From: Salvator merianae
Taxonomy: Eukaryota; Chordata; Lepidosauria; Squamata; Teiidae
Direction of reading: 5' to 3'
Length of the DNA: 64,000 nucleotides
Assembly: GCA_003586115.2 (NCBI GenBank)
Contig: QVOM02000042.1
Span: forward strand, 78,465,868-78,529,867
Of the stretch, positions 31,718 through 55,847 are shown piece after piece (position 1 is the first letter of the stretch; each line of letters opens with the position of its first letter). Both the position numbers and the translations under genes were made by a program. A model generated the notes under the pieces. It ran no database searches, was not told the origin of the DNA, and saw only the letters and a list, made by a program, of their open reading frames with translations.

Positions 31718-33078
31718 AGTAACAGTAGAACTGCCTTTGATCAGTTGGTTGTAGCTTAGCCACTCAAAAATGGGAGGGCTCTGTGTACTACATTGGGCCT
31801 TATTCCAGAATAAATTCCAGAATAAGAACCTGCCAACCACATGCTAGTGCAGACTATGGCAGGTCCCGCCCCCAGTCATGGTTCATCCACACTAGAAAAA
31901 GCATGGACTGGACTAGGTACCCACAATACAGTTATACCCTAGTCTGGTATAACTGTAGACCTCAATGATGAGGTCTACAACAGGCCCAAGTCTGGTATAC
32001 TGGTCCACAGAGGCATGCAGATGACACACCTCATAGTCTTGTATTCCACAGGGGACCCATTTCAGTAGCACTCTAGGAAGCACTGTTAAAAGTGGGTCTG
32101 TCCCCAAGATGGCCAGACTGGAAACTGTGAAAGCCAGGAACAGTCACAGTTCCTGTACTGTTTCCACGGGCTCTTTGGAGGCAGCTGACAGCCCTGGGGG
32201 AGAAGTGGCCATCTGAATGTGGGTGCAAAAAAGGTCTGCAGGTTCACACACATATGGACACACCCATTTCACAGCCAGACAAGAACTACTGCCACCTGCT
32301 GCTTTTTCAGGAGGCATGCTTGTCCTGTGTGCCTTGGTTATATGACTACTGTATAAATGGTTGAAGTTTACAGGTGCAGGTACAAAACCTTTACTATACT
32401 TGCACAGCTTAAGCTAAGCTACTATAGTAAGATACATTTATGCACTGTATGTCAGAACAGCATCCCTCCCATGAACTGTAGGTGCCCTCCACTCACAGGC
32501 AGGAAGAGCTTGAACAGGAAACTGTTGTTGCTGGCAGACTTTTCATTTAGGTGGGAGAATCTTGTGTAATGTCTGAATGTAGTATAGACTGCAAATGTAT
32601 AAATAGACTGCCCTCGCAAGTCAGGGGATTCTCAGTGTAAATAAGTTGCTGGTTTGTTTAATTGCTATTAAATAAACCCCTTGGTTTGTTCAAGCATGGT
32701 CCCTGTTTAATTGGCATTTGACGGCTTCATGTTGGGTCTGCCAGTACTTAGTTCTTGCAACATAGTAAATATGATAGGTTTATTACCAAACAGTATATGG
32801 GCTGCCTTTGGTTTATTTGCCTAGTCCTTATGGGATTTCATGTATTTCCCCTGAATGGGGAGTTTGTAGTACTTTACCACACAAAGATAAAACAAACCAG
32901 AAAGTGAGATCAGTTAATTGAAGAATGAGCTCTCTCTCTCTCACCTTTCATTTTTCAAATAATGCTCAGTTTCGAACAGAATGTGCATGAAATATATAAA
33001 TGAAATCAGGGTGCAAGTAATTTTAGAAAATAAATGTGCTCTCTTTCTCTGAAGATAATAGAATCACACCATGAATCA
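31718..33078. other. Intergenic, no gene recognised
   Basis: 31795-31990 resembles the interior of the MITE at 49734-49913 (GGGCCTTATTCCAGAATA, CATGCTAGTGCAGACTA). The remainder shows nothing identifiable. Confidence 0.45.
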
Positions 33079-33286
33079 TAGGCCCACCTACACCTAAGTT
33101 TTAATCCAGTTTCAGACCACCTTCAGAGTGAGAAAACATATCAGCAAAGTGATGTCATTTTCTTTCCACATTATCTAACCCAAAGTCAGATTTTCTGAGT
33201 TAGATAATGCCAAAAGAAAATAGCTTGTCACTTTGCTGATGTGTTCTACTCATCATTAAAGTGGACTGAAGCTGAAATAAAACTTA
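33079..33286. mobile_element. Foldback MITE
   Basis: CCTAAGTTTTAATCCAG (left) pairs with GAAATAAAACTTAGG (right), and ATCAGCAAAGTGATG with GTCACTTTGCTGAT; TTATCTAACCC and GAGTTAGATAA flank the loop. The element is almost a complete hairpin. Confidence 0.7.
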
Positions 33287-33500
33287 GGCTGTGATCAGAC
33301 ACAATAAAAAAAGCACTTCTGAGGCGGTTCAAAGATGGCTTTGAGGTGGGATTGTTCACACACCAGTCTGCCCCTCCTCCCTCTCATGAACATTCTATGC
33401 TAGAAAAGGTGGATTAGAGAAGACTTGGGAACACAAGTGCCACACACTGTCTCTGTGAGGCATCTCCAAGTCACCCCTTTTGTTATGTCTGAATACAGCC
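33287..33500. mobile_element. Small MITE with TTA target duplication (214 bp)
   Basis: Ends GGCTGTGATCAGACACAA and TTATGTCTGAATACAGCC are imperfect inverted repeats. TTA flanks both sides (33284-33286 and 33501-33503), the typical PIF/Harbinger target. Confidence 0.7.
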
Positions 33501-35001
33501 TTAGATGTAGATGGACCACTGCTGCATTGTGGTGGATTAACACATGAATTAAAAGTGACATATCTTTTCTGATGCTGTAAGTAGACTCAGCCCATACAGA
33601 TATAGAAATAACCAACCATGAGTTTGCCAAAATTTCACCTACAGAGATGAGCTGTAATTGCCCATGTGTGACTGTTTGCTTCCTGAGAGTGCATTGTGGC
33701 CAGGTTTCCATTTTGCAATAGAGGCAGCTTCTTCCTGGGTGTGGGGTGGAGGTGCCACAATCACAGCTGAAAATGACACTTCCTCGTCTCCATTTTCAAG
33801 CGCAGAGCCATCATTTTCAGTGGCAGTTGGAAACACTTCAACTGAGGGCAGAAAATCGCACACCCCAAAATGGCACTTCTGTTGGCAATCGAGCCTGGTA
33901 ATGGTGGAGCCCAGTCTCTGCAAGGTACCTATTGCTGCCACCGATGGAAATATGATGACGGAAGGTGAATTACCAGGCACTTTTTCTCATAAGTGGAGAT
34001 ATGGCCTAAATCTTTGACTTCTCTCTGTAGGATGTTTAAAGGTTCTCAACTGAAAAACAGTTTGGGGTGGTTCCCCCCCCCCTTAGATATTACACTCTCT
34101 TTCATAACCCTCAAAGAGACATACTGGTCCATTAGGGGATGTGATGCTTCAAGACCACTAAGCTACCCAGCTGGACTGTGGGGTAATATGGCTTGTTTGG
34201 CTTTAAGCTGAAGAGAGAATCAGGCTCTGCATCTTTGTAGCTCCTCCATAATTTCTATGGCCTAGGACAGTGGCCCCCTTCCAAACTTGTTTCCTTCCTG
34301 TGGACCACCTGTCCTACTGGGTACGTGCAGTGGTGGAGTGCGGAAGTAGGAGGGAGAAGGAAGTCCCCTGTGGGTCCCCTTGGAGTATCTGGAGGGCCCA
34401 CAGGGTGCCATATGGCCCCCAGTTGAGAAACACTGCCTAGCACAAGGAGGCAATAATGGCTAGAATGCTCCTCTGTGCCATTGTCTTTTTGTTAAATTGG
34501 CTTTTAATTGTTATAAAATTCTTGCAGACAACCGGCAAATTTGGTTAAGAAAAATCCTGAATTCTTATGCACAATGAGTGTGAATTACTTTGTCTGCACC
34601 TATTTCCTAGACAAAATTAAATATAATCTACAGGAGGGCCACCAGTGTGTTGTTTTGCCATTTTTTTTAAGAACCTTTTGCCATTTCTCCTTCAAATAGG
34701 AAGCAGGTGAAATTCCATAATCTTGATCATTCTTCTACACCCGGTGACCATTTCTTCCTGAGAGTACTGCTCCCTGACTCAGTTTTTAGTTTGCTAATTA
34801 CATAAGCAGTACCTTCCATATCCACCATTCCTCATATCATGTCATACCAAGTCTTTTATGTCCAGATTTCTCTGTTTTTCCATCCCTGTGCAAGCAACAG
34901 TCTTACTGTAGGCGCTAAGGAGAGCGCCAATCTCTTATTTCTTACCAATTCATTGGGGGTTATAAACATCTGCAATAAACAAAGTTCTGGTGTTAACAAT
35001 A
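33501..35001. other. Intergenic, no gene recognised
   Basis: 34262-34440 has ends resembling a hAT-like repeat (CAGTGGCCCCC at the left, GAGAAACACTG at the right). The open frames at 33639-34017 overlap on both strands and have no motif. Confidence 0.4.
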
Positions 35002-35403
35002 TAGTCATACCTTGGTACTTGTCGTTAATTGGTTCCAGGAGGCGCAATGAGTATCAAAAACAAAGAGTACCAAACAGTTTTTTCCCATAAGGAATAATGT
35101 AAATAAATTTAATGCATTCCCAAACCAAAGACAATGCACATTTTTTAGGCAATATGTAAAAAGATAGGGTTGTATGTTATTACTTTACATGATGTGCACA
35201 ATGTAAGAGCAATCACATGACTAACGCGTGACCCTTTGTTTCAGCTGGAAAGGGTAGCGAGTCACGAGGCAACCTGCACTGACAAGTTCTAGACTGCGTG
35301 CCAAGTACCAAACAACAACCACCAAGACAAAATTTTTGTGTCAAAATGCGTCGAGTCCCAAATGTGACAAGTTTCAAAGCAGTCGAGTACCAAAGTATGA
35401 CTG
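35002..35403. mobile_element. Tigger/pogo-like non-autonomous DNA transposon
   Basis: Left end TAGTCATACCTTGGTACT, right end AGTACCAAAGTATGACTG, flanked by TA on both sides. A second copy in opposite orientation lies at 38543-39026, sharing GTTTGGTACTC-type words and CAATGCACATT. Confidence 0.8.
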
Positions 35404-35405
35404 TA

Positions 35406-36179
35406 CTTTCTACCTCATTAACTCATTGATATGATGATTAATATTTTGTCAAAAAACATGAACATGTTTACAAGTGTGTAAATATATCCTCGTGTATCCA
35501 CATACCATGCCAACAATTTGATGCAATATTTGTGTATATATGATTAAGCCTTACTGGAATATAATACCATTTATGTATTATTTTAAGAAAAATGTCAATA
35601 TATTTAGTCATTTTTGGTCTGCAGCTGATTGTTTGTTCCATGCTGTTAGCCTTGGCTATTGGAGCTGAAGTGATGGCCTGATCTATTCAAAGAGTTTTCT
35701 AAGGAGTATTTTGTCGATTGAAAAATCACTGGGCTGGGTGGGTTGGGAAGAGTTGAGGGGTTCCTGCTAGGGGCTCTTTGGCTGCATCCACAGAGGGAGA
35801 TGTTGCAGCTGGGATGTGGGGCAGAAGGCATGAAACAGTTGTGGCCTGCTGTGTGGATGGAAACTGCAGAAGGCAAACAGCTTGCACCTTGCACCTGGCC
35901 TCAGGAGGAAATCTGCTCCAAGAGAACTCCTCCTGCTGTGGCAGGTTTTTGGCCTGGCCACTTTCTGAAGGAACAGAAATGTCAGCCATTTTCAGTCTTT
36001 CACTAAAGTGGCCCGGTTAAAAATCAGGCAAATAAGTTGCCTTCCCATGAAGTTGCCTTCATGTATCCATACAAAGACGAGGAGGAGACATAGCTGTCCT
36101 TCCAGTCATTCAACTAGCATCATGGGAAAGGTGACATATGGGGCAGTTGGGATGGCTCTGATCTAGTAGGAGGTGGGAC
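35406..36179. other. Intergenic, no gene recognised
   Basis: The overlapping frames at 35743-36020 on both strands show no domains. Confidence 0.4.
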
Positions 36180-36604
36180 CATGGACCTTTTTCTACTAAT
36201 AAAGTGCATTTGCACTGCATGGAGACCCTCACAATTGGGAGCAGGTTATAGCTGCTCCCAATCACTACTTGCTGTGGAACACAAAATTGTGCTCCACAGC
36301 TGTACCAGGAGCAGCTGGATTGTTCCCGGTACACTGCATTTGCACCCTCCTCTGCGTGCGAATGCTGCGTGGTGTGACTGTGGCTCTGCAGTTGCACTGT
36401 GTTCCCTATCACCATGGCAGTGGCAGGAAATTTTCCCAGCCACTGTCATGGCACAGGCTGCCAGCATTCGCACTGTAAATGCTGGAAGCTCATTGCTGGA
36501 ATGTTCCAGGCCTCACAGTGCAAATGGCTGTCACACTGTGAGGTCTGGTCCAGTGTGGAATTTTCACTTGAGAACATTCCATGGTGTAAAGAGCAAAAAG
36601 GCCG
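36180..36604. mobile_element. MITE related to 16441-16804 and 43511-43846
   Basis: Shares TGCTGTGGA(A/G)CACAAAAT, GCCACTGTCATGGC and CCAGCATT(C/T)GCACTGT with the other copies and ends in GTAAAGAGCAAAAAGGCC. Left border approximate. Confidence 0.6.
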
Positions 36605-36637
36605 CATGCTCCTAAGCAGACTATAATTGGACACCTA

Positions 36638-36875
36638 GGGCATTTCCACACTTACCTTGCTGGCGCAGTTCAGCAGTATCAGGTCAGATAAGAATTCCAG
36701 CAGCTGGACCCAGCTACTTAAGCAGTGCATTTCCATTTGCACTGCTCCCCCTGCTGTTCAGCGTGTAAACTGTCCCAGTGCTGACAAGTGCGAATACTCC
36801 TCACTATACCTTGATCCTGGCCAGCCCGAACCCTGCTAATTAGAATGTTATACTGTCATAAGTGTGAACAGGCCC
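36638..36875. mobile_element. Shortened GGGCCTGTTCACACTT-family MITE
   Basis: Begins GGGCATTTCCACACTTACC and ends AAGTGTGAACAGGCCCC. The right half matches 31540-31717 (CCTGCTAATTAGAA.GTTATACTG). Confidence 0.65.
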
Positions 36876-37231
36876 CCTGAGTCTCAGAAGTTAATCCTGC
36901 TCTATGGTTTTTACTTTGTCTACAATTTTATGTTCCTTTGAACTACTTCTACATAAGGTCTCTCAGGCACAGAACATTCTAGAATCCTATGAAGAGCAGT
37001 AGTAGAGGTTTATAATAAGTAGCAGTTAAATAATTGTGCTGAAACCCTGGCAGATGTGCTAGTCATCATGGCCCTTCACCCATACATCAACACTTTATGT
37101 TTTGGAAATGATACACCTTTATCTCCTTTATATATGATAAAATCCTGAAAGGGCTGCCAACTTCCTTGGGAAGTGAAAAGCTGCTACAACCTTGAGATCA
37201 GGGCATTTGGCAAAACAATCCCTGCTGTGGG

Positions 37232-37299
37232 TATTTAGCGCATGAAGCTTTCACCAGCAAATTCTTTCTGAGTAGATTGTTATCACTGGCGGAGACACT
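37232..37299 (+). promoter_or_regulatory. Putative trypsinogen core promoter and 5' UTR
   Basis: TATTTA (37232-37237) lies 63 bp before the start codon and could serve as the TATA box. No pancreatic PTF1-type element was confidently identified. Confidence 0.3.
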
Positions 37300-48506
<11,207 letters not shown>

Positions 48507-48566
48507 AACAGGCTTCCCTTATCCAGTTTGGAATATTTGCCTTCTCTCAGCACAATGGTATTGAAA

Positions 48567-48572
48567 AATAAA
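48567..48572 (+). terminator. Trypsinogen polyadenylation signal
   Basis: AATAAA 61 bp after the TGA stop (48504-48506), a usual distance for short trypsinogen 3' UTRs. Confidence 0.85.
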
Positions 48573-48599
48573 TAGAGCTGTGACTATGCCTCTTTTTGT

Positions 48600-49733
48600 A
48601 ACAGCACTTATCTAATTTTAGCAGATGAAGGCTGCATGCTCACATATTAAGGAAAGCAGCTCAAAAGTGGTGTAGAGGTGTTAGCATGGAGACGGTAGTG
48701 TTCCCATCCCACCTCTAATCCACATTAAAGGCCAGAGAATGCTATTTGGGCCTGCATTTGGGGGCTTTTAATGAGGATTAACCCCTTCTAAGCTGCTTTT
48801 GAGCAGCTTTTCACTGTGGTAGAATCTGTACAGTGCCTTTATGGTGGCATGAACGTGCAACGAGGGGGCAGTGCGTGCATGACAAAGTGCTTCTTTGCAC
48901 ATACAGTGTGGAGGGGGAGTGTGCAGTATCCATACGGATGCCACACTCTTCCCCCACTATGCCACCGTCAGCACCATTATGGTGCCTTAATTGCAGAACT
49001 GTTTGAAGTGTTTTCACAGTCCGTCAAACAGCCCCCTCTCCGCTGCAGTGACAGCCCTGCTGCTGCTGCCGCCGCCACTACTCGAGAGGACTTACAGGTC
49101 TCCTTGGTGGTGGTGCCTATTCGAACACAGGGGATGGCCCATGGGGGAGGCCAATTGGGACCTTGACTCAGGGGAGGGAGGAAGAGACTGCCTCTACCAT
49201 CTAGTCTTAAAGTAACAGCCAATTCTGCTACAAGAGGGGAGGAAGCCTCCCTCACCCATCAAAAACATGGCTGGAGATTTCCTCAGTGTGTTCCAGCAGT
49301 ATGCAGAAAGCACAGTGCAGATTTAAGAGAAGTGATTGCTCCTCTTCGTTCAATGGCAGAAGGACGATATGCTTGTATCACCCTTCCCCTTTCTGTGCGG
49401 ATCCATCCTGCTTGGGTGTGAATGCAGCAGAAGTCACTTGTTCTATGTGTTTATGTTGAATAGCTATACCAGGAAATAATGAGCCAAATAATTCCCAAAT
49501 TGTCTTAGACACTCATTTGACATACACTACAGTTCACATTATAGCAGGGTTAGGCTCCTATAAAACCTTGTGAATTTCACATTCTATGAAATCATTGCAC
49601 CAATAAGGACAATTGGAGGCTGGGTGAGTTAAACCTGAAAACTCCATGGGAAACGAAAATGGGGGAAAAGATGCAGCATACTCCATTGGCTGGCTCAAGA
49701 TCACCCAGTGAATTTCCTGTCAATAGAGACATG
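48600..49733. other. Intergenic, no gene recognised
   Basis: CG-richer stretch with overlapping open frames on both strands at 48816-49255 but no motif; a GCTGCTGCCGCC run near 49060. Confidence 0.45.
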
Positions 49734-49913
49734 GGCCCTTTCCGCACTGGGCCTTATTCTGACATATATCCTGGAATAGGGGCCTGCCGTCTGCATGCTA
49801 GTGCAGACTACAGCAGGCCCCAGGTGGGGCGTGCCATAGTCTGCAGTAACAGGTGAACAGCAGGGCCCTTTTCTGGGATATATCCTAGAATAAGACCTAG
49901 TTTGGAAAGGGCC
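49734..49913. mobile_element. MITE with ATG target duplication (180 bp)
   Basis: Ends GGCCCTTTCCGCACTGGG and, at the right, TTTGGAAAGGGCC. The subterminal ATATATCCTGGAATA and GATATATCCTAGAATA are repeated. ATG flanks both sides (49731-49733 and 49914-49916). Confidence 0.8.
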
Positions 49914-50202
49914 ATGGGCTGTATTCACATAGGCACCCTAGGAAACCTCCCTGATCCTGTTTCTAATCTGATGACTGTCTTGGGGATGCAGTGTAAAACC
50001 ACTATAAGAATTCTGGACTGTACTATCTTGAATATAAAGCCTCTAGGGCACTAATTTGCATTTGATGTCTACTTTAAGATGCAAATGTGACGAACAGAAG
50101 GAGCCTTTCTGTGTACAGTATTTCTTCATTTAAGTAATGTATGGGTTCATTCCCATTACTGAGAAGCAGCCAGGAAGGAATACAAAATATAAGCAGATAA
50201 CC

Positions 50203-50245
50203 AGATGGATGGATGGATGGAGACAGACAGACAGACAGACAGACG
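50203..50245 (+). repeat. (GATG)n / (GACA)n microsatellite
   Basis: GATG units followed by GACA units. Confidence 0.95.
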
Positions 50246-50289
50246 GATAGGCACTAGCCAAATAAAAGATCCCCTTACAACTTTCCATT

Positions 50290-50670
50290 TTATGAATTTT
50301 TTTTTTATTTTTATTGTTAGATATATAAAATTAATACATCATCATCTCCAGTACACTTTTACATCATATTCCAGCATTTTATATATGTATATATCCTTCT
50401 TTTCTCTCCTACAAGTTCACTTTCTCAATTATGTCTTCTGTTTGTTTTGTGAAATCTCATATTGTTCTCTCTAGTTCCTCATGTTTCTCAACAGTCTCAG
50501 TGCTGAATAACATCCGCCATACTTGCCCTGTTTTCTTCTTCGAAGTATTGCTTGTTTTTTTATTTTGTATCATATTAAATATAAACAGTTCCCATACAAA
50601 CTCTTTCCATCTCTCCTTTGCCCATTTCTTTTTATCTTTCCACCCATACACTATAGCTTGTCACTTTAAA
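50290..50670 (-). repeat. AT-rich retroelement-like repeat
   Basis: The 3' part (50590-50665) matches 13960-14050. The minus strand has a short frame rich in Lys/Trp (50651-50457). Probably an old LINE piece; class uncertain. Confidence 0.4.
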
Positions 50671-51049
50671 AATTATTGTCATTAACTGGGGCTGCATCCA
50701 CACCAGAAGGCCCCCAATGAAGGTCCCCTCTGCATGCCCCCCTCTGCCTTAGGGCTTATAGCCTGCCTCTGAGGAGCAGAAAGCAGCCCTGGAGGCATCC
50801 TTGCCTTAGTGTGGAAAAAATGGCTCTGAAGCCATTTGCCACCTTCAGATTCCTGAGCCACCACTGTGTGGATGAATGGTGCTAGCACAGGCAATTTACC
50901 TTGCTTCTTCACCCATGGTTCCATTAAGAAACACACAGAAAATGGGTGACTAATATCACCTCCAACATTTTGGTCAGGGAGGCATAAAATGTTTACTAAT
51001 GTAGACTTTATTGCGGTGAACCTCAAATTAGCCTTCAAATTGAAAATAT

Positions 51050-54000
51050 AAATATAGAATAAATTTGGCGATCAGAACATGCTCCAATAATTATGAGACG
51101 AAATTAGGTGAAAAACAATGTAAATTGGAGTTTTGCCCAGTTATTTTAAAAATGAGACATATAAGGAGAAATTGAAAAGGGATATGGAATTATTTTTTTC
51201 AGTACACAGAACTCCAGGAATGTCAGAAAAAAGTATTATAGGATTTATTTAAAGCAACAATTAGGGTGCAATATATATCATTGGGGATTATCCAAAAAAG
51301 AATATGGAAAAGAAATAGGCAAGAGTTGCTAAATAAGGTAAAGTAGTCACAACTGAGATATATGCAAAATAAAACAAGAGTGAATAAACAGGATTGGGAG
51401 AAAAATAAAGAAGAGTTAGAAATTTATGATATTGTTAAATGTAGCAAGAGATGGGCTCTGATTAAAAATGAGTATAAAAGCTGTGAGCTACAAGCAATGA
51501 AAAGGATGTCAAAAACTATGAAGAAGCAAAAGGAAAAAGGAAAATTGATAAATTACAAGATGCAGATGGACATATAAAGACTAAGAATAAGGAAATAGTA
51601 GAGGTAATAGCTAAGTATTATGAAAATTAAGGGACATAGATTTTACGACTTTGTGTGGAATATTGATAGAAAATTAACACTTGAGCAGAAGCAGAGATTA
51701 AATGCAGATGTAACCCAGCATGAAACAGAAGAGGTGATTCAGAGTCTAAAACCTGCTAAGTCTCCTGGTCTTGATGGGTTTACAGCTTTTTTTTATAAAA
51801 ACTCCAAAGAATTATTGGTACCTCAAAATGCAAATTTTTAATGATATTTTGAATAACAGATTAAAACCAGATTCTTGGAATAGGATAGAAATAATTATAT
51901 TATTAAAACCTCAAAAAAATTCCAATAGATCCCTGCTCTTATTGTCCAATTAGATTATCAAATCAGAATTACAAAATGTTTACAAAGGTTTTGACTAGAA
52001 GATTAAAAGAAATTATACTAAAAATAATAAAGAAGGATCAATACAGGTTTGTTAATAATAAATATATAGGCGCCCCTATAAGAAATCTTATTAATGTCAT
52101 TTATCATGCTAAAAAATATAATAAAATATTAGCAATTTGAAATTAGATGTGATGATGGGATTTGATACAGTGAAGCATCAATATTCATATAGAATATGCC
52201 AAAAGTTTGATATGGGGGATAAATTTTTGTGAAGTAATTAAGCATTTATATGAGGGTGCTGTGGCAAATGTTAAATTAAATAGCATTAGTTCAAGGCAGA
52301 TTAAAATACTTAATGGGATGAAGCAGGGCTGTCCCTTTTCTCCATTACTATTTGCTTTGGCAATAGAACCACTGGCCAATGAGATTAGACAGGATAATAG
52401 GTGGCAGGGTTACAAGGTTAAAGGCAACAAAGTCAGAATAAATTTATTTCCTGATTGTGCAATGATAATTACTCAGGTGCCTAGGGAAATGGTAATAGCA
52501 ATTAGAAACATCTTAGATAATTTTATCCAAATGTCAGGTTTGAAAATAAATATAACTAGTTTTATATACTTTTAAACTAAATGTAAATTTTATGTATTTT
52601 AAATAAAAAAAGAAAGAAAATTAATATAACCAAAACAGAGATATTGTTTGTTAATACTCCACCTCAGAAGCAGAATGAAATAAGATGGTTAACTAAATTA
52701 AGATTAGGAGTTAGAAAGATGAAGAATTCGGGAGTATTTCTTACTACAAATATTAAATAGATTATTTTTTGAAAATTTTAGACAAGTATGGAAGAAAGTT
52801 AATGAAAAGTTGAAAAATTTAAAAAACTAAAGCAATGTCCATACTATCAAAAATAAGAGTGGTGAAAATGTTTATTATCCCAAGGATTTTGTATTTATTT
52901 CAAACCTTACCTGAAAAAGTAAGTATTAGGGTACTGAAACAATGGAATAATAAGGTAAATAATTGGATATTTTGCAAAACAACCAAGAATAAGGAAAATG
53001 ATACTAAATATGAGAACTTATGAAGGAGGATGTGGTCTATCCCCACTTTGGAGAAGTATTATGTGACTTTTCAAATAAAAAAATAATAGAATTTAAAATG
53101 AAAGAAAAGTGGGTAAAAGTAGAGAAGATGCTTAATTTAGAAAATAGAAATTTAATGTTTGGTAAAATGGCAGTGAAAAAATTTAGAGAATTGTATGGAC
53201 CAATGAAATAAGTAATGGAGGTTTGGAGAATTGATAGATTGATAAATTAGTACAACAAATATCAAAATATACAATTATTGTATATATAAATAAAGATCAA
53301 GAGGTGTTAGGAGAAAAAAATCTTATACCAATTAAAGGAAAATGGTTTCAAATATTTAAAGAATTTATATAGTAATAGAGGGGAATGGAGGGAACAGGAA
53401 ATAAGACAGGATTTGGTGTGTTACAGATCTATAGGCCATTGTCAGAGATTGAGGAAATATTGGAAGACAGTTTGAAGGGGTCAAGAGGAATAGGAAGTAA
53501 AATATGTCAATTATTAATAAATCAAAAGAATGAAATAATGGACAGTTTGTTTCAAATATGGCATTTAGATATTAATATTATAAGGGAAAATGATGGGCAG
53601 AAAATTAGTGAATTAAAGAATAGTAGGGTACATTAAAATGGCACTTAAGATATTTTATAGATGGTGTAGAACACCATCACAATTAGCACATATGATACCT
53701 GTGATATCACATCAATGCTGGCATGGGTGTGGACAGAGAGGAACTTATTTCTACCTTTGGTAAGAATGTGATATAAATTTTTTTTAAGAGATACTCAGAA
53801 TAAAATTAATGATATTTTAAATATAAATTTGAATTTATCACTTGAACTAGTTTTATTTCAAGTGAAGTCAGGGAGAATAATGGATGAAAAGCAATATTTA
53901 TTTGATCAAATGACACATACTGCACAATCAATAATTGTTTTGGGATGGAGGGAAAGTACTAAATGGACATTAAATAATTGGTATGAGTATCTAATGGAAC

Positions 54001-54180
54001 AATATATATTTGATAAAATGTGGGAAGTAAGATTTAAAAGCCAAGATTTAAAATTGCTTTCTAAGACAGAAGAAAAATTGAAAGATTTATTGTACTTTTC
54101 AACGAGATTCCAAGAGCCAGAAGGTTTGAGAGATGAAATAACTATTGCTTTGGTCCAGCTAAAGTAAAGGAAGATGGAAG
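51050..54180 (+). mobile_element. L1-like LINE ORF2 relic
   Basis: The + strand frames run in order through ORF2: SDHAPII (endonuclease end, about 51070), an EEVIQSLKPAKSPGLDGFTAFFYK block (51735-51800), then a reverse transcriptase stretch at 52207-52575 with MKQGCPFSPLLFALAIEPLA. The C-terminal region follows at 52835-54167 (KVSIRVLKQWNNKVNNWIF; WTLNNWYEYLMEQ). The YADD site is lost (DCAMII at 52453-52470), and many stops and frameshifts show an inactive copy. Strongly AT-rich, A-biased on the sense strand, as L1 usually is. Confidence 0.85.
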
Positions 54181-54499
54181 AGTTAATCAAGATATTGTCA
54201 ACTGATGTGCACAAGGGGTAGATTGGTAGTATGGTGTCTTCGTCTTTTACTTTTTGGGGGCTGCACTGTTCTGATTTCCTGTGTGTCCTGTAATGGGACC
54301 AGGTGGAAACTTCAAAGTTTGTGAGGTAGGGCCTGTGGGTGCTATCCTCCTGCTTCTTGAGCCAGAGAAAGCACTCTGGATCAGGAGGCACCTTTTTTTC
54401 CTTGTTGTAGGAATGCAGCCCTGGATATTTCTTGAGTTTCTGTCTCTGTCATTGTCAGCATTAAAATTATACTATGGAGTAATTTTGCTTTAGTTGTTA

Positions 54500-54620
54500 G
54501 TATGTTATTTTATTTGTTTATTTGTAAGTATTTATATCCCACCCTTTGCCTGAAGGTCTCAGGGCAGGTCACAATATTCAAAAGAAGTAAGTCATATGAA
54601 AATATGATTAAAAGCAATAA
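54500..54620. repeat. Retroposon fragment
   Basis: TTTATATCCCACCCTTTGCC and GGTCTCAGGGCAGGTCACAA are words of a common reptile interspersed repeat; a similar GTCTTGCCCAGAGGTCTCAG lies at 43354. Confidence 0.5.
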
Positions 54621-55206
54621 AACATAATAGCTGCTTCTCCAACTGCCACCATTGCTTTATGATCATCGATATCTGATATGCCATGTATTTTGTCTGTTAA
54701 GCTGGACCCTTGTACGACCAAGAAAGCATTACCTTCTACAAATAATAAAGTGTCAGTGCTGGACTAAAATAGATTAGGGAACTGAAAAAAAATGCAACTC
54801 TCTGTACCATTATGTGGAGGCTGATTGGAATTTCTTTCTGAATTTCAGTGAAAATCCTGTGAGAGCCTGATCTTGGATGATAAAATATTAAACAAAACAA
54901 CGTATTACCAGAAATATAATAAAGAAGAAAAATAAAAACCAAAAACTAATATAAAAAGAAACACATGTGAGAAGCTGCCTCATATGTCCCTTCTTAAGCA
55001 GCTTCTGCACAAGGGCAGAAGCAGTGCAGTATGTGAAGAGTGGTCCTGGCACCATCTTCACTTACCACACTATCAGTCCTTCCAGCAGTAGCATGCTGTT
55101 TGCATGCCTCTGGCTGTTCTTTGCAGTAGGAACATCGAAACAGGGAACTTTTGTTCTTTTGTTCAGTGTTTCCACACAGGGCTTTTTGCAGAGCACAGGA
55201 AATAGC

Positions 55207-55403
55207 CAGCGGCGGTGCGTGCCTTTAAGTGCGGGTGTTCGCTCGCCATCGCCGTTCGTGGGGCCACCGGGCCACCGTAGTGACGCAGCAGGTCGCTGTG
55301 ACCTGCTAGGCGACCTGCTGCATCACTACGGTGGCCCAGTGGTCCCGCGAACGGCGATGGCGAGCGAGCAAACACCCGCACTTAAAGGCACGCACCGCCG
55401 CTG
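55207..55403. mobile_element. Hairpin hAT-type MITE, copy 3, with perfect 8-bp duplication
   Basis: Starts CAGCGGCGGTGCGTGCC and ends GGCACGCACCGCCGCTG. Two arms of about 90 bases pair with few mismatches and one 4-base indel. The flanks GAAATAGC at 55199-55206 and 55404-55411 are identical. Non-coding and CG-rich. The 8-bp duplication and CAG...CTG ends indicate hAT. Confidence 0.9.
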
Positions 55404-55847
55404 GAAATAGCTATGGAAGTCAGCCATTTTTTGTGCACTGCAAAACAAAGAGGGCTGTGAACTGGTATGTCCAGACAGTGTGGCGGGAGAGAGTGATATG
55501 AAGTGTTGTCAGAGCTTTTCCTATCGCTTCACTAGTATGGAGTTCTAATGAGTATTTACGGTGAAGTGGGTGCTCCCAGGGTGCAGGACCATGAATATCC
55601 TATGCCTGGGAGCATTCTTGTGATGCATAGATGTGTAATCTCTGCTACACCAAACAAATCCCATGGTGCCATTAAGGCCCCATGCAGATCTTGCCTTAGT
55701 TAAAGATATTCACTTGATGCATGGACAAAGATGGAGTTCAAACACCCCAAAGAATTACAAAAACTCTTTTTGAAGTCACCTTAAAGTATATTCAAGACAT
55801 TTCTTGTGAATGGATCACTTCATATTGTGCCCTAAAGGCACACACTG

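Noticed and set aside
48816..49255. Open frames on both strands after trypsinogen as a second protease or a J segment
   Set aside because: No GDSGGP, AAHC or FGxG motif and no RSS heptamer/nonamer pair was found.
55163..55410. Open frames of 72 and 147 residues on both strands
   Set aside because: They are mirror translations of the hairpin hAT element.
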